NCBI GenBank assembly: GCA_046348835.1
Contig: JAXMDM010000002.1
Span: forward strand, 496,001-560,000
From: Defluviicoccus sp046348835
GTDB lineage: Bacteria > Pseudomonadota > Alphaproteobacteria > Rhodospirillales > Defluviicoccaceae
Direction of reading: 5' to 3'
Length of the DNA stretch: 64,000 bases
This document shows, one piece after another, positions 1 to 9,460 of the stretch. The position numbers were made by a program, and so were the translations under genes. The number at the start of each line of letters is the position of its first letter. Position 1 is the first letter of the stretch. Below the pieces are notes generated by a model. That model worked only from the letters and a program-made list of their open reading frames with translations, did no database searches and was not told the origin of the DNA.

Positions 1-1549
1 CGATGGCCCAGTCCAGATCGCGCCGGTCCTCCGCATTGGCGCCGCGGCGGCTCACATAGGTGCGATACACGGGGAAGCAGGCGACGATCTCCCGCATCGC
101 CTCGCGCAGCCCGACCAAGGTGTAGTCGCGGGTGACCCAGTTGGTTTCGGTGAGCTTGTTGAATTCGTTGGCCAGGACCCGCAGCTCGCTGGCCAGCTCC
201 TGGTCCATTGCCAGGGTCTTGCACTGATAGACCATCTCCTCGAAGGGGATGCCGGCGCCGTAAAATTCCTGATAGCACCGATCGAGGTGTGCCTCGCCGG
301 CAGGATCGACGAAGAGCGAATTGAGGCGGACCAGCGCGTCGTAGCCGGTGGTCCCGGCGATGGGCCAGCTCTCGCGCAGGCGCTCATGGGTGGCCAGGAT
401 CTTTTCGACGACGATATAGAACGGATCGTCGCCGCTGGCCTGCCCGGAGGCGGCGCGAATCTCGCCGATGCGTTTCTGCAGGCGGACGAGGTATTGCTCG
501 GGATCGAACAGGCCGTCGATGTGGTCGATGCGCAGGCCATGAAGCTTGCCTTCACCGATCAACCGGAACACCAAGCCGTGGGCCGCTTCGAAAACCTCGG
601 GGACTTCGATGCGGATGCCGGCCAGCTCGTTGATCTGGAAGAAGCGGCGATAGTTGATCTCTTCCGCCGCCACCCGCCAGTAGGCGAGCCGCCAGGATTG
701 CGCCTCCAGGATCCGGTGCAGACGATTAAAGCTGGCGATGTCGCCCGGACGGCCGTTGATCTCGATCAGCGCCGCGTCGATGGCGGCGGCCAACGGCGGG
801 TTGGTCGCGACCAGGGCGGCGAGCTGGCTCTTCAGCCGGTCCGCCTTGGCGCGGCGCACCGCGCGCTGGCGCACCGCGCGGCCGCCGCGGGCGAGGTCGG
901 TGAAGCCGGCGAGCAGCAGTTCGAATTCCACCAGGGTATTGCCGGGAAAGGTGGGATCGGCCTTTACCGGGGCATGGGCGACGGCGAGGATCTTGCCGTA
1001 CTGGGTGGGGGTGACCGGAAAGCGGTTGTCGAAATACCAGACGCTGAAGGTGCCGGTCTCCACGTCGAAGGCAAGCCGCAATTCCCCCGCCTGCAGGACC
1101 GTGCCGTAATGATCGCCGAGCGAAGGCACCAGGACCTTGCCGTGCAACTCGATCTTGGCCGGGGACCAATCGATGTCGAAGTAGTGGGCGAACCGAGACT
1201 CCTCGCCCCATTCCAGGACGTCGAGCCACCACGGCGTGTCGGCCTTGCCGATGCCCATGTGATTGGGGACAAAATCGAGGATCTGTCCCATCCGGTGGCG
1301 GGCCAGTGCGGCGGCGAGGGAGTCGAAGCTGGCGGCGTCGCCCACCTCGGGATTGAAGGTGTTGTGGTCGGTGATGTCGTAGCCGTGGCTGCTGCCGGGA
1401 CGTGCCTTGAGGTAGGGCGAGGCGTAGAGATGGCTGATCCCCAGGTCGGCGAGGTAGGGGACGATCACCTCGACATCGGCGAAGCCGAAGTGGGGGCCGA
1501 ACTGGACCCGGTAGGTGGCCCGCGGCGGCGATGACACCGCGGCCGTCAT
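1..1549 (-). CDS. treY: Malto-oligosyltrehalose synthase TreY, 3' end cut by window edge
   Basis: TreY isomerises the reducing-end alpha-1,4 bond of malto-oligosaccharides to the alpha,alpha-1,1 bond of trehalose, the first step of the TreY-TreZ route in the cytoplasm. About 516 codons are visible; the remaining C-terminal part lies outside the window. The N-terminus has the GH13_26 look: YRVQFGPHFGF, then DLGISHLYASPYLKA, a region-I motif ILDFVPNHMG, and the region-II motif GLRIDHIDGL with its Asp nucleophile. The ATG start overlaps the TreZ stop as ATGA, so the two genes are translationally coupled with treZ upstream. The family assignment is firm. Confidence 0.93.
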   Translation of the reverse strand, partial: MTAAVSSPPRATYRVQFGPHFGFADVEVIVPYLADLGISHLYASPYLKARPGSSHGYDITDHNTFNPEVGDAASFDSLAAALARHRMGQILDFVPNHMGIGKADTPWWLDVLEWGEESRFAHYFDIDWSPAKIELHGKVLVPSLGDHYGTVLQAGELRLAFDVETGTFSVWYFDNRFPVTPTQYGKILAVAHAPVKADPTFPGNTLVEFELLLAGFTDLARGGRAVRQRAVRRAKADRLKSQLAALVATNPPLAAAIDAALIEINGRPGDIASFNRLHRILEAQSWRLAYWRVAAEEINYRRFFQINELAGIRIEVPEVFEAAHGLVFRLIGEGKLHGLRIDHIDGLFDPEQYLVRLQKRIGEIRAASGQASGDDPFYIVVEKILATHERLRESWPIAGTTGYDALVRLNSLFVDPAGEAHLDRCYQEFYGAGIPFEEMVYQCKTLAMDQELASELRVLANEFNKLTETNWVTRDYTLVGLREAMREIVACFPVYRTYVSRRGANAEDRRDLDWAI

Positions 1550-3453
1550 CGGCCGCTCTCCCCGGCCATCGACAGGGACCAGCGGACGGTCCAGGGATCG
1601 CCCGCGGCGCCCGGGGTCGCGTAGAGAAGGTCGCCTGGGGGAGGCGCCAGATCGCCTGCCAAGCGATGGTCGCCCAGGTTGGCGAGCAGGGACAGCTGCC
1701 CGCCCCCGGCGAGTTCCCATTCGACGGCAATGCCCCGCTCGCCCAAGAGTGTCCGCTGGGCCCCCCTGGCGCTCATTCCGGCGAGGTGAGGGACGATGGA
1801 CCGCCGGCGGATGGTGAGCAGCTCGCGCACCAGGGCGAGCACCTCGGCGTGCGGCGGCACGTCCCGCTTCCGCCAATCGAGGCGGCTCGCCTCGCGGGTG
1901 GCGGCGAGGGTCGGATCGGGAATGCGCGCCTGGCCGGCGGGGGTGGCGAACTCGGGAAACCGGGCGAATTCCCGCCGCCGTCCGTCGCGCACGGAATCCG
2001 CCAGGTCCGGGCCGAGGTCGCAGAAAAACAGGAACGGCTCGGGGGCCGCCCATTCCTCGCCCATGAACAACATCGGTATGGAGGGGGCGAGAAGATAGAT
2101 GGCCATCCCCGCGCGCAGCCTCTGCCACGGGGCCAGCCGGCCGATGCGCTCCCCGAGTGCCCGGTTTCCCACCTGGTCATGGTTCTGCAGGAAGCTGACG
2201 AAGGCCACCGGCGGGAGCTGGCGGCTCGGCTCGCCACGCCGCTCGCCGTGGCGGAAGGGGGACGGCTCGCCCTGGTAGGCGAAGCCCTCGGCGAGGCACC
2301 GAGCCAGCAGCGCCGCCGGGCGCTCGGCATAATCGCTGTAGTAGCCGTCGTGTTCGCCGGTCAGCAGAACGTGCAGCACATGGTGGATGTCGTCGTTCCA
2401 CTGGGCGTCGTAGCGGATCGTCCGGCCGGCGTTATCGCGCGCCAGCGGGACCGCTTCGTTGTCATCGTTCTCGAGGACCAGGTGAACATGGCGGGTGCTG
2501 CCGATGTCTGCCCTGACCGCATCCGCCAGTTCGGCAAGGAACAGCGGCCGGGCATGATCGCTAATGGCGTGGACGGCGTCGAAGCGCAGGCCGTCGATGA
2601 AGTATTCCTCGATCCAGTAGAGGGCGTTGGCGATGAAGAAGCCGCGCACGATGTCGCCGGCCGGCCCGTCGAAGGCAATCGCCGCTCCCCACGGCGTGTG
2701 CACATCGGGCTGGAAAAACGACTTGGCATAGACGCCGATGTAGTTCCCCTCCGGACCGAAGTGGTTATAGACCACGTCGAGGAAAACCATCAGCCCGCGC
2801 GCGTGCGCCGCGTCGACCAGCGCCTTCAGGTCGTCGGGACGGCCGTAGGTGGCATCGGGCGCGAACAGCGCGGCGCCGTTGTAGCCCCAGTCGCCGGCGC
2901 CGGGAAAGTCGGCCACCGGCATCAGCTCGATGGCGGTGATGCCCAGGTCGACCAGATCGTCCAGTTTCTCGATGCAGGCGGCAAAGGTGCCGGCCGGGGT
3001 GAACGTGCCCACGTGCAGCTCGTACAGCACCACCTCCTCCCACGGCCGGCCCCGCCACTCGGGGGTGCGCCAGCGGTAGTGGGTGGGATCGACCACCTCG
3101 CTCGCCCCGTGCACGTCGTCCGGCTGGGCGCGGGAGGCGGGATCGGGAACCGCGAGGCCGCCATCGATGCGAAAGCGATAGCGGGTGCCGGCGCTACAGC
3201 CGGGAACCACCAATTCGCGCCAACCGCGCTCCCCCTGCGGCATGGCCATCTCGCGCGCGATGGCAGGGCCTTCGAGACAGAGATCGACGCGGTCGGCATC
3301 GGGCGCCCACAGGCGGAAGCGCACCGCAGCACCGCCATCGACGATCTCGGCGCCGAATGGCGAAACGAACCGCCGCCTCTGCGGCGCGGGCGCCGCCCCC
3401 GGGCCAGGGCGGAATCCCGCATCTATCGCTTGCGAGCGATCGGTCATCGGCAT
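1546..3453 (-). CDS. treZ: Malto-oligosyltrehalose trehalohydrolase TreZ
   Basis: TreZ hydrolyses the bond next to the terminal trehalosyl unit made by TreY and releases free trehalose. The roughly 635-residue protein has an N-terminal CBM48-like domain (RRFVSPFGAEIVDGG, then VRFRLWAPDADRVDL) and a GH13 barrel. All four GH13 regions are visible: DVVYNHFGPEGNY, GLRFDAVHAI (nucleophile Asp), HLVLEND (acid/base Glu) and FLQNHDQVGN. I chose the ATG at 3453; an upstream GTG at 3534 is possible but adds residues outside the family core. The stop overlaps the treY start. The pair suggests trehalose is made from glycogen-like glucan, probably for osmotic or desiccation protection (inference). Confidence 0.94.
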   Translation of the reverse strand: MPMTDRSQAIDAGFRPGPGAAPAPQRRRFVSPFGAEIVDGGAAVRFRLWAPDADRVDLCLEGPAIAREMAMPQGERGWRELVVPGCSAGTRYRFRIDGGLAVPDPASRAQPDDVHGASEVVDPTHYRWRTPEWRGRPWEEVVLYELHVGTFTPAGTFAACIEKLDDLVDLGITAIELMPVADFPGAGDWGYNGAALFAPDATYGRPDDLKALVDAAHARGLMVFLDVVYNHFGPEGNYIGVYAKSFFQPDVHTPWGAAIAFDGPAGDIVRGFFIANALYWIEEYFIDGLRFDAVHAISDHARPLFLAELADAVRADIGSTRHVHLVLENDDNEAVPLARDNAGRTIRYDAQWNDDIHHVLHVLLTGEHDGYYSDYAERPAALLARCLAEGFAYQGEPSPFRHGERRGEPSRQLPPVAFVSFLQNHDQVGNRALGERIGRLAPWQRLRAGMAIYLLAPSIPMLFMGEEWAAPEPFLFFCDLGPDLADSVRDGRRREFARFPEFATPAGQARIPDPTLAATREASRLDWRKRDVPPHAEVLALVRELLTIRRRSIVPHLAGMSARGAQRTLLGERGIAVEWELAGGGQLSLLANLGDHRLAGDLAPPPGDLLYATPGAAGDPWTVRWSLSMAGESGR

Positions 3454-3652
3454 CTCGGGTGTCCCGCTGTTGTGAAATTCGAGCCGATCGGTAAAGGCAT
3501 CGGCTCGGCCTCTGGTTCCTGCCGAGGTGGGCACCGCCTCGATGCGACGACGCCTTAGGGATTCTAGGCGCCGCCGCGGCCGTCGCGCAACCCATGCCGG
3601 CCGGTCGAATCCCTGCTAGTACTGGCCACCCGGTGCACAAGGGAGATGGGAC

Positions 3653-4054
3653 ATGGCACCCGACGCGGGAGGAGGGGGCGACTTCGAGCCCCAGCGCAAC
3701 GTTCTCGGTGAACCGCTAACGACCTGCAGCTACGCACCGATGACCGGATTCTATCGCACCGGCTGCTGCGAGACCGGCGCCGAAGACCTGGGCCTGCACA
3801 CGGTCTGCGTGGAAGTCACCGCCGACTTTCTCGCGTTCAGCAAGGCGAGGGGCAACGACCTCTCCACGCCCAGGCCCGAGTACGGTTTTCCCGGACTCGT
3901 CCCCGGCGACCGCTGGTGCTTGTGCGCGGCGCGTTGGCGAGAGGCGCTGGAGGCGGGGATGGCACCCCGGGTCGTCCTCAGGGCCACCAACGTGGCGACG
4001 CTGTCGGTGGTCGCGCTGGCCGATCTGAAAATGCTGGCGATCGACCTCAGCTGA
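3653..4054 (+). CDS. DUF2237 family protein
   Basis: This 133-residue protein matches the DUF2237 family over nearly its whole length. Its hallmarks are RNVLGEPLTTCS, PMTGFYRTGCCETG, DLGLHTVCVEVT, FSKARGNDLSTP and PEYGFPGLVPGDRWCLCA. The conserved cysteines (Cys-Cys in the TGCCETG stretch, and those in HTVC and WCLC) suggest metal binding or redox chemistry, but no function is established for the family. There is no signal peptide or membrane segment. It stands alone, divergent from treZ and about 165 bp upstream of mdoH. Confidence 0.85.
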   Translation: MAPDAGGGGDFEPQRNVLGEPLTTCSYAPMTGFYRTGCCETGAEDLGLHTVCVEVTADFLAFSKARGNDLSTPRPEYGFPGLVPGDRWCLCAARWREALEAGMAPRVVLRATNVATLSVVALADLKMLAIDLS

Positions 4055-4220
4055 CGCTACCGGGAGCGAGCAATCCCTCGGACACCGGCAACGGCGCGGA
4101 CCTGAAGAAGCCGGACACATCTGCGTGTGCGGCGTGATCGACCGTGACCGGCTCCGACCGGAGCGTTGACCCGTGGCCCGTGTTCCACGACGTTAAGAGA
4201 AACCGGAGCGAGCAATAGAT

Positions 4221-6125
4221 ATGCCCCGTGACGACCGTTACTCGTTGTTGGACAGTCTCTACAACCGCTCAAGCGCCGCCGGCTCCCTCCGGCCTCCATC
4301 GTCGGTCGGGCGCCGTCGTCTTATCTTCGCCATCCTGACCGTGGCGAGCGTCTTGGTCCTGGTCTCTGCGTTCACCCTGGTCCTGGCCGAGGACGGTCTC
4401 ACCGGGCTCGACATCGGGCTCGTCGGCCTCTTCGCCTTCGGTCTTCCGTGGACGGTGGTGGGCTTCTGGAACGCGGCGATCGGGCTGTGGATTCTCGTCC
4501 GCGACCGCGGCCGCCTCGATCGGATCCTGCCGCTGGTGGAGCCTGCCGCCGATGGGCCGATCATTGCTCGTACCGCCATCGTCGTGCCGATTCACGACGA
4601 AGACCCAGCCCTCGTCTTCCGCCACCTGCGGGCGATCGTTGCCAGCCTGCGCCGCACCGCCGCCGCCGAGGCGTTCGAGCTGTTCATCCTGAGCGACACC
4701 CGCGATGACGCCGTTGCGGCGCGCGAGTTGGCGCTCTTGGACGCTTGGCGAGCCGAGGCGTGGGCTGAGACGGACGAAGCTCTGCCGCCGCTGCACTATC
4801 GTCGCCGTCGGCTGAATGCCGGCTTCAAGGCCGGCAACATCCGCGAGTTCTGCGAACGGCACGGCGACGACTTCGATTTGATGATCGTTCTCGACGCCGA
4901 CAGCGTCATGTCGGGTGAGGCGATGCTCCGCTGTGTCCGCCTGATGCAGGCCAATCCCGAGCTGGGCATACTGCAGACGCTCGTCGTCGGCTTGCCGACC
5001 GAAAGCGGCTTCGCCCGCCTCTTCCAATTCGGCATGCGCCACGGCATGCGCGCCTACACGGTTGGCAGCGCCTGGTGGCAGGGCGACTGCGGACCGTACT
5101 GGGGGCACAACGCGGTGATCCGGCTGGCGCCGTTCATCCGCCATTGCCGGTTGCCGCGCCTCGCCGGCGGACCTCCCCTCGGCGGCGATATCCTGAGCCA
5201 CGACCTGGTGGAGGCGGTCCTCATGCGCCGGGCGGGGTGGGCGGTAAGGGTGCTGCCGATCGAGGACGGAAGCTGGGAAGCGGCGCCGCCGACCTTGCCC
5301 GACTACGTCCGGCGCGACCTTCGCTGGTGCCACGGAAACCTTCAGTACCTGCGGCTGCGGCTGCCGGGGCTGCATCGCCTCGGCCGCCTGCAGATCCTCC
5401 TCGCCATCCTCATGTATGCCGGATCGCCGGCCTGGCTCGCGTTCCTGTTCCTGGCGACCCTTGGCCTGTGCACCGGCGGCGGCCCGACGTTTGCCGCGCC
5501 GATCGGCCTTCTCACCGACCATGGGGTGTCGGCGGCGCAGATGGGCCTGCCGATTTTCATCTCCGTCGTCGGCATGTCGCTGGCGCCGAAACTGTTCGGC
5601 CTCACCCATGCCCTCGTCGAGGCCCGGCAGCGGCAGGCGTTCGGTGGGGGTGGGCGACTGGTGGCGGGGGCGCTCGCCGAACTGGTCTTCTCGTTGCTGC
5701 TGGCGCCGGTGATGAGCGTGGCCCACACCATCTTCATCGCCGGCCTGATGACCCGGCGCCGGTTGCACTGGCGGCCCCAGATCCGTAACGGCCGTTCGGT
5801 CGGCTGGGCCGAAGCGGCGGCACGGCTGTGGCCGCAGACCGTGCTGGGGGTGAGTTGGGCGGCGATCCTGGCAACGTCCGCTCCCGCCATGGTGCCGTGG
5901 GCGGCGCCGATCCTTGGCGGGCTGATCCTGGCGGTTCCCTTCTGTGTTCTAACTGCCCACCCGGTGTTCGGTCGCATGCTGCGCTGGCTCGGCCTCTGCA
6001 CCGTCCCCGAGGAGTTTGCGCCACCGGCGGAGGTTTCCCAGGTGTGCGTCGGGCTAGGGGATGACGGGTCCTCCTGCCCGCTCCCCGCCGTTGTCGAATT
6101 TAAACCGGGAATGAGCGGCGGCTGA
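4221..6125 (+). CDS. mdoH: Glucan biosynthesis glucosyltransferase MdoH/OpgH
   Basis: This is an inner-membrane family-2 glucosyltransferase of 634 residues that makes the linear glucose backbone of osmoregulated periplasmic glucans. Two N-terminal membrane segments (about residues 32-55 and 60-90) precede the catalytic domain. The domain shows IVVPIHDEDP, the LDADSVMSG DxD motif, GHNAVIRLAPF, GDILSHDLVEA and RRDLRWCHGN, the Q/RxxRW-like acceptor site. Several hydrophobic segments follow. It is shorter than the enterobacterial protein, which has a longer N-terminus. mdoG/opgG, its usual partner, is not adjacent here. Confidence 0.88.
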   Translation: MPRDDRYSLLDSLYNRSSAAGSLRPPSSVGRRRLIFAILTVASVLVLVSAFTLVLAEDGLTGLDIGLVGLFAFGLPWTVVGFWNAAIGLWILVRDRGRLDRILPLVEPAADGPIIARTAIVVPIHDEDPALVFRHLRAIVASLRRTAAAEAFELFILSDTRDDAVAARELALLDAWRAEAWAETDEALPPLHYRRRRLNAGFKAGNIREFCERHGDDFDLMIVLDADSVMSGEAMLRCVRLMQANPELGILQTLVVGLPTESGFARLFQFGMRHGMRAYTVGSAWWQGDCGPYWGHNAVIRLAPFIRHCRLPRLAGGPPLGGDILSHDLVEAVLMRRAGWAVRVLPIEDGSWEAAPPTLPDYVRRDLRWCHGNLQYLRLRLPGLHRLGRLQILLAILMYAGSPAWLAFLFLATLGLCTGGGPTFAAPIGLLTDHGVSAAQMGLPIFISVVGMSLAPKLFGLTHALVEARQRQAFGGGGRLVAGALAELVFSLLLAPVMSVAHTIFIAGLMTRRRLHWRPQIRNGRSVGWAEAAARLWPQTVLGVSWAAILATSAPAMVPWAAPILGGLILAVPFCVLTAHPVFGRMLRWLGLCTVPEEFAPPAEVSQVCVGLGDDGSSCPLPAVVEFKPGMSGG

Positions 6126-6251
6126 TTGGAGGGTCGGAATTCCATACACCTGCCATCATCTGTAAGGGGCGGGACAGCGACGACGCGGCGGCCGACGACA
6201 GCGGACCCGCGGCGGGCGGCACGATCGGTATGAGCGGGGTGACGGCACCGC

Positions 6252-7121
6252 ATGGACGGCACGCTGACGGCAGCGGCGTGGCGACGCCTTCTCGATCTGG
6301 CGGCCGCCGCCCGCAGGATGCGCGACGCCGGGACGCCGCCGGGGACAGACCCTGCGAGCGGAGTGCGGGCGATTGTCGAAGCCGGCGACGTCCTCACCGC
6401 CGCGACCGACCATGACTTGGCGTCCCTCTACCTGGATCTGATCGCCGCGACGGCCCGCCGGCCGGTGGCGCTGGCCCAACTCGGCCAGAGCCTCGACGGG
6501 CGCATCGCCACCGAGAGCGGCCATTCCCAATACATCAACGGTGCCGAGAGCCTCGACCATCTGCACCGGCTGCGCGCCCTCGTCGATGCCGTCGTCGTCG
6601 GCGCCACCACCGTCGCCCTCGACGATCCCCGGCTGACGACACGGCGGGTGGAGGGGCCGAGCCCCACCCGGGTCATCCTCGACCCGCGCGGCCGCCTCAG
6701 CGCCCGGGCCCGGGTCTTCGACGGCAGCGCCCCGACGCTGGTGGTCACCGGCGGCCGGCCGGACCAGCGGGCGGAGCATCCCGCCGCCGCCCGCGGCGTC
6801 CCGGTCGTGCGGTTGCCGGCGCCCGACGGCCGCATCCCGCCGGCAGCGATCCTCGCCTGCCTCCACCAGCGCCGGCTGGCTACCGTTTTGATCGAAGGCG
6901 GCGCCCACACCATTTCCGCCTTCCTCGCCGCCGGCTGCCTGGATCGGATGATGGTCGCCGTCGCGCCGATGCTGATCGGATCGGGAACCGCCGCCGTCTG
7001 TCTGCCGCCCATCGGCCGCGTCGACGAGGCGATCCGTTTCGCCATGCGCGCTTATCGCCTCGGCAGCGATGTCGTCTTCGATTGCGTCCTGCGCGACGGT
7101 GGCGGGGGAGAGAGCGGGTGA
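6252..7121 (+). CDS. RibD C-terminal reductase-domain protein
   Basis: This 289-residue protein carries one RibD/DHFR-type reductase domain from about residue 75 to 285. Motifs include LAQLGQSLDGRIA, DAVVVGATTVALDDPRLT, TRVILDPRGRLS and VLIEGGAHTISAFLAAG. The deaminase half of bifunctional RibD (HAE and PCxxC zinc motifs) is absent; instead there is an unassigned N-terminal stretch of about 70 residues. It is therefore probably an NAD(P)H-dependent reductase of a pyrimidine or pterin intermediate rather than the riboflavin enzyme. It converges on the neighbouring methyltransferase with 6 bp between stops, and its four neighbours look like one pathway (inference). Confidence 0.82.
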   Translation: MDGTLTAAAWRRLLDLAAAARRMRDAGTPPGTDPASGVRAIVEAGDVLTAATDHDLASLYLDLIAATARRPVALAQLGQSLDGRIATESGHSQYINGAESLDHLHRLRALVDAVVVGATTVALDDPRLTTRRVEGPSPTRVILDPRGRLSARARVFDGSAPTLVVTGGRPDQRAEHPAAARGVPVVRLPAPDGRIPPAAILACLHQRRLATVLIEGGAHTISAFLAAGCLDRMMVAVAPMLIGSGTAAVCLPPIGRVDEAIRFAMRAYRLGSDVVFDCVLRDGGGGESG

Positions 7122-7127
7122 TGCCGT

Positions 7128-7967
7128 CTACCAGCTGACGAACTGGTCGCGATGGCCGACGACGAGGAGGCTGCCGATCGTCGTCACCGATGCCCGCCGC
7201 CGTTCCAGCCAGGCATCGATCTGTCCGCTTTCTTGCGGGGCAATCTCCCTGGCCGCTCCCGCCCAAAGCGGCAGCAGGGTCGCCTGCATCGCCGCCTCGT
7301 CCGGGCCGAGCACCCAATCGCTGTCGGCGCCGATGCCGGTGCCGCCGGTTTCCGCCACCGCCGCCTCGAAACAGGCCAGCGCCTCGGGGCCGACCGCCGG
7401 CCCGAAGCCCTTGTCGGAGCGGTGATGCTGGTTGATTAGGCGGACCATCGCCGCGTCCGCCTGGTCCGCCATCGCCCACCGCATCCGGCCGTCGTAAGTG
7501 AGGGTCGCCAGCAGCGCGTGGCCGGGACGGGCGGCGGCGTGCACCAGGCGCCGGCACCAGTCGTCGGAGACCAGGTCGAGGAGGGCGGAGCAGGTGACGA
7601 GATCGGCGTCGGCGAGCAGTCGGGGAAGGTCGGCAACGGCGAGGTCGAGGGTGTGCAACTCGATGGCGACGGTGGTTGTCGGCAGCCCGCGCGGGGAGCG
7701 GCTGCGATCGAGGCGCTCGGCGGCGGCTTCGAGGACCCCGGGGTTGCGGTCGACCAGGTGCCAGCGTTGCGGCAAGGGCAGGCGTTCGGCCAGATAGCGG
7801 CAGTTGGAGCCGTGTCCGGCCCCGAGATCGACGATGGTCAGCGGCCGTCCGGTGCGCGACCACCTCGCCTGCGCCCAGTCACGCACCACCTGGGTGATGC
7901 GGGGTGAGCGGGAGCGGTGATCCACCGGTTCGCGCAGCGCCAGCCATTCCAGGGTAAAGTCGTTCAT
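7128..7967 (-). CDS. Class I SAM-dependent methyltransferase
   Basis: This 279-residue protein has a Rossmann-type SAM-binding motif, IVDLGAGHGSNCRYLAERL, at about residues 44-62. It is followed by WHLVDRNPG (motif II, acidic ribose contact) and a later DLVTCSALLDLV motif. The substrate is not evident. The ATG overlaps the stop of the glycosyltransferase gene as ATGA, so it is the last gene of a four-gene leftward operon (dehydrogenase, PTPS-like, glycosyltransferase, methyltransferase). A role in decorating the product of that operon is inferred from position only. Confidence 0.83.
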   Translation of the reverse strand: MNDFTLEWLALREPVDHRSRSPRITQVVRDWAQARWSRTGRPLTIVDLGAGHGSNCRYLAERLPLPQRWHLVDRNPGVLEAAAERLDRSRSPRGLPTTTVAIELHTLDLAVADLPRLLADADLVTCSALLDLVSDDWCRRLVHAAARPGHALLATLTYDGRMRWAMADQADAAMVRLINQHHRSDKGFGPAVGPEALACFEAAVAETGGTGIGADSDWVLGPDEAAMQATLLPLWAGAAREIAPQESGQIDAWLERRRASVTTIGSLLVVGHRDQFVSW

Positions 7968-9031
7968 CCTCTGCTGATCCTGTCGAGTGCGGTTAGGAAC
8001 TCCCGCCGCGCGGTTCGCCAGGAGCGCAACCGGCGCGACGCCCGCCGTGCCCGGGCGGCAGCGGCGGCGCGGGTCGGACGGTGGACCACCAGCGGCCGCA
8101 AAAGGGCGGTCAGCGCCGGTGTGGGCGCGGCTTCGGGAAGCCATGCGGCCGCGCCTGCGGGCAACGCCTCGACCACCGCCGCCGTCCGCCGCGCCACCAC
8201 CGGCAGGCCATAGGCCAGCGCTTCGACGAAGGCGATGCCGAATCCTTCGTGCCGCGACGGTAGCACGAAGAGGTCGGCCGCGGCGTAGTGGCGGGTCATC
8301 CGGGCGGCGGCGACCGCTCCCGGCATCGCTACCCTCGCGGAGAGGCGGAGGGCGCGGGTCAGGAGACGCAGCCGCCTGGCGAAGGCCGGGTCCCGCGCCG
8401 GTCCCAGCAGGGTAAGCGTCCACGCCGCGCGGCGCAGCGGGACCAGCGCCCGCAACAGCTCGTCCTGTCCCTTGCGCGGCACCAGGCTGCCGACCGAAAG
8501 AAGCCGCGGCGGCCATTGCCGATGCGACCGGCGCGGTGGCAGGCGGTCCTCGATGGCACCCGGCCGGACGACAGCGACGCGGCCGGCGACGACGCCGAAA
8601 TCACCCAGGCGACGCGCGGTGGCCGCGCTCGTCGTCAGGATGCCGGCACACAGGGCGAGCGCGGCCTTCTCGGCGGAGAAGAGGGCGGCGCGGCAGGGCT
8701 CGGTGATGCCGGTCTCGTCGCAGAGCGGGTGATGGACGAGGGCGACCAGCCTCAGCCGCCGGGCGTGGGCGCGCAAGACCGGAAGGAGCGGCGCCAGCGC
8801 CAGGCCGTCGATAATGACGAGGGCGGTATCCGGCAGGGCGGAGATTGCCGTCGCCGCGGCCGCCGTCGCCGCCGGCGAGGGGAAGGGATAGGTCCCGGGG
8901 AGGTTGACCACGCCGGCGAGGCGGCCGGCCGCCGCCAGTTCCGCCACCATCGCGCGATCGTAGACGTAGCCCCCGGTGGGGGTGGCGAGAGACCCCGGCA
9001 CGACGAGATAGGCGGCGTCCGCCCCGGTCAT
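7964..9031 (-). CDS. Glycosyltransferase family 4 protein
   Basis: This protein of about 355 residues has the GT-B fold signature of GT4 retaining enzymes. The N-terminal domain begins YLVVPGSLATPTGGYVYDR, with the glycine-rich loop. The C-terminal domain has LLSVGSLVPRKGQDELLRAL, AAADLFVLPSRHEGFGIAF and VEALAYGLPVVA, giving the EX7E pair that contacts the nucleotide sugar. No membrane segment is seen. Start and stop codons overlap both neighbours as ATGA, so it is translated with the PTPS-like and methyltransferase genes. The acceptor is unknown; the context suggests a pterin-like molecule (inference). Confidence 0.85.
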   Translation of the reverse strand: MTGADAAYLVVPGSLATPTGGYVYDRAMVAELAAAGRLAGVVNLPGTYPFPSPAATAAAATAISALPDTALVIIDGLALAPLLPVLRAHARRLRLVALVHHPLCDETGITEPCRAALFSAEKAALALCAGILTTSAATARRLGDFGVVAGRVAVVRPGAIEDRLPPRRSHRQWPPRLLSVGSLVPRKGQDELLRALVPLRRAAWTLTLLGPARDPAFARRLRLLTRALRLSARVAMPGAVAAARMTRHYAAADLFVLPSRHEGFGIAFVEALAYGLPVVARRTAAVVEALPAGAAAWLPEAAPTPALTALLRPLVVHRPTRAAAAARARRASRRLRSWRTARREFLTALDRISRG

Positions 9032-9444
9032 GGATCCGGCATCACCGGCAGCGGTGCACTGTAGGCAGCTTCGGCGTCCGGCGTTTCGGTCAGGGTGACC
9101 TTCATCGCGGTCAACCCGCCGCCGGCGGCTCCGAGACGCCCGGCGGCGATCGCCGCCGCCATCCGCTCGAAGACGATGCGCGCCAGCACCTCGGTGGTCG
9201 TGTTGACGCCGGCGAGCGACGGGACCTCGTCCAGATTGCGATAGCGAAACTCGCCCAGCACCTGCTTCAGCGCCGCCCCGGCGCAACCGATATCGACGAC
9301 GACACCGTCGGCGTCCAGACTGTCCCGCGCAAATTCCACCGCTACCACATAAGTGGCCCCGTGCAGGCGCTGTGCCGGGCCGAACACGGTGCCGCGAAGG
9401 CTGTGGGCCACCATCATGTGATCGCGCACGGTTACGGTAAACAT
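9028..9444 (-). CDS. 6-pyruvoyl/6-carboxytetrahydropterin synthase-like protein with altered active site
   Basis: The 138-residue length and the order of motifs match the PTPS/QueD family: VAHSL near residue 14, RLHGATY near 28, VVVDIGCAGAALKQVL, NTTTEVLARIVFERM and VTLTETPDA at the C-terminus. Compared with QueD, the catalytic Cys is replaced by Ala24, the third zinc ligand (second His of HGH) by Ala30, and the Asp-His pair of LDHxxLN by Arg-Tyr. The C-terminal Glu that anchors the pterin ring appears kept. It is probably not a normal QueD or PTPS and may bind or process a related pterin. The start is an internal ATG; an in-frame extension to 9507 would run into the dehydrogenase gene. Confidence 0.8.
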   Translation of the reverse strand: MFTVTVRDHMMVAHSLRGTVFGPAQRLHGATYVVAVEFARDSLDADGVVVDIGCAGAALKQVLGEFRYRNLDEVPSLAGVNTTTEVLARIVFERMAAAIAAGRLGAAGGGLTAMKVTLTETPDAEAAYSAPLPVMPDP

Positions 9445-9460
9445 GCGGTCGGCCTCGCTC

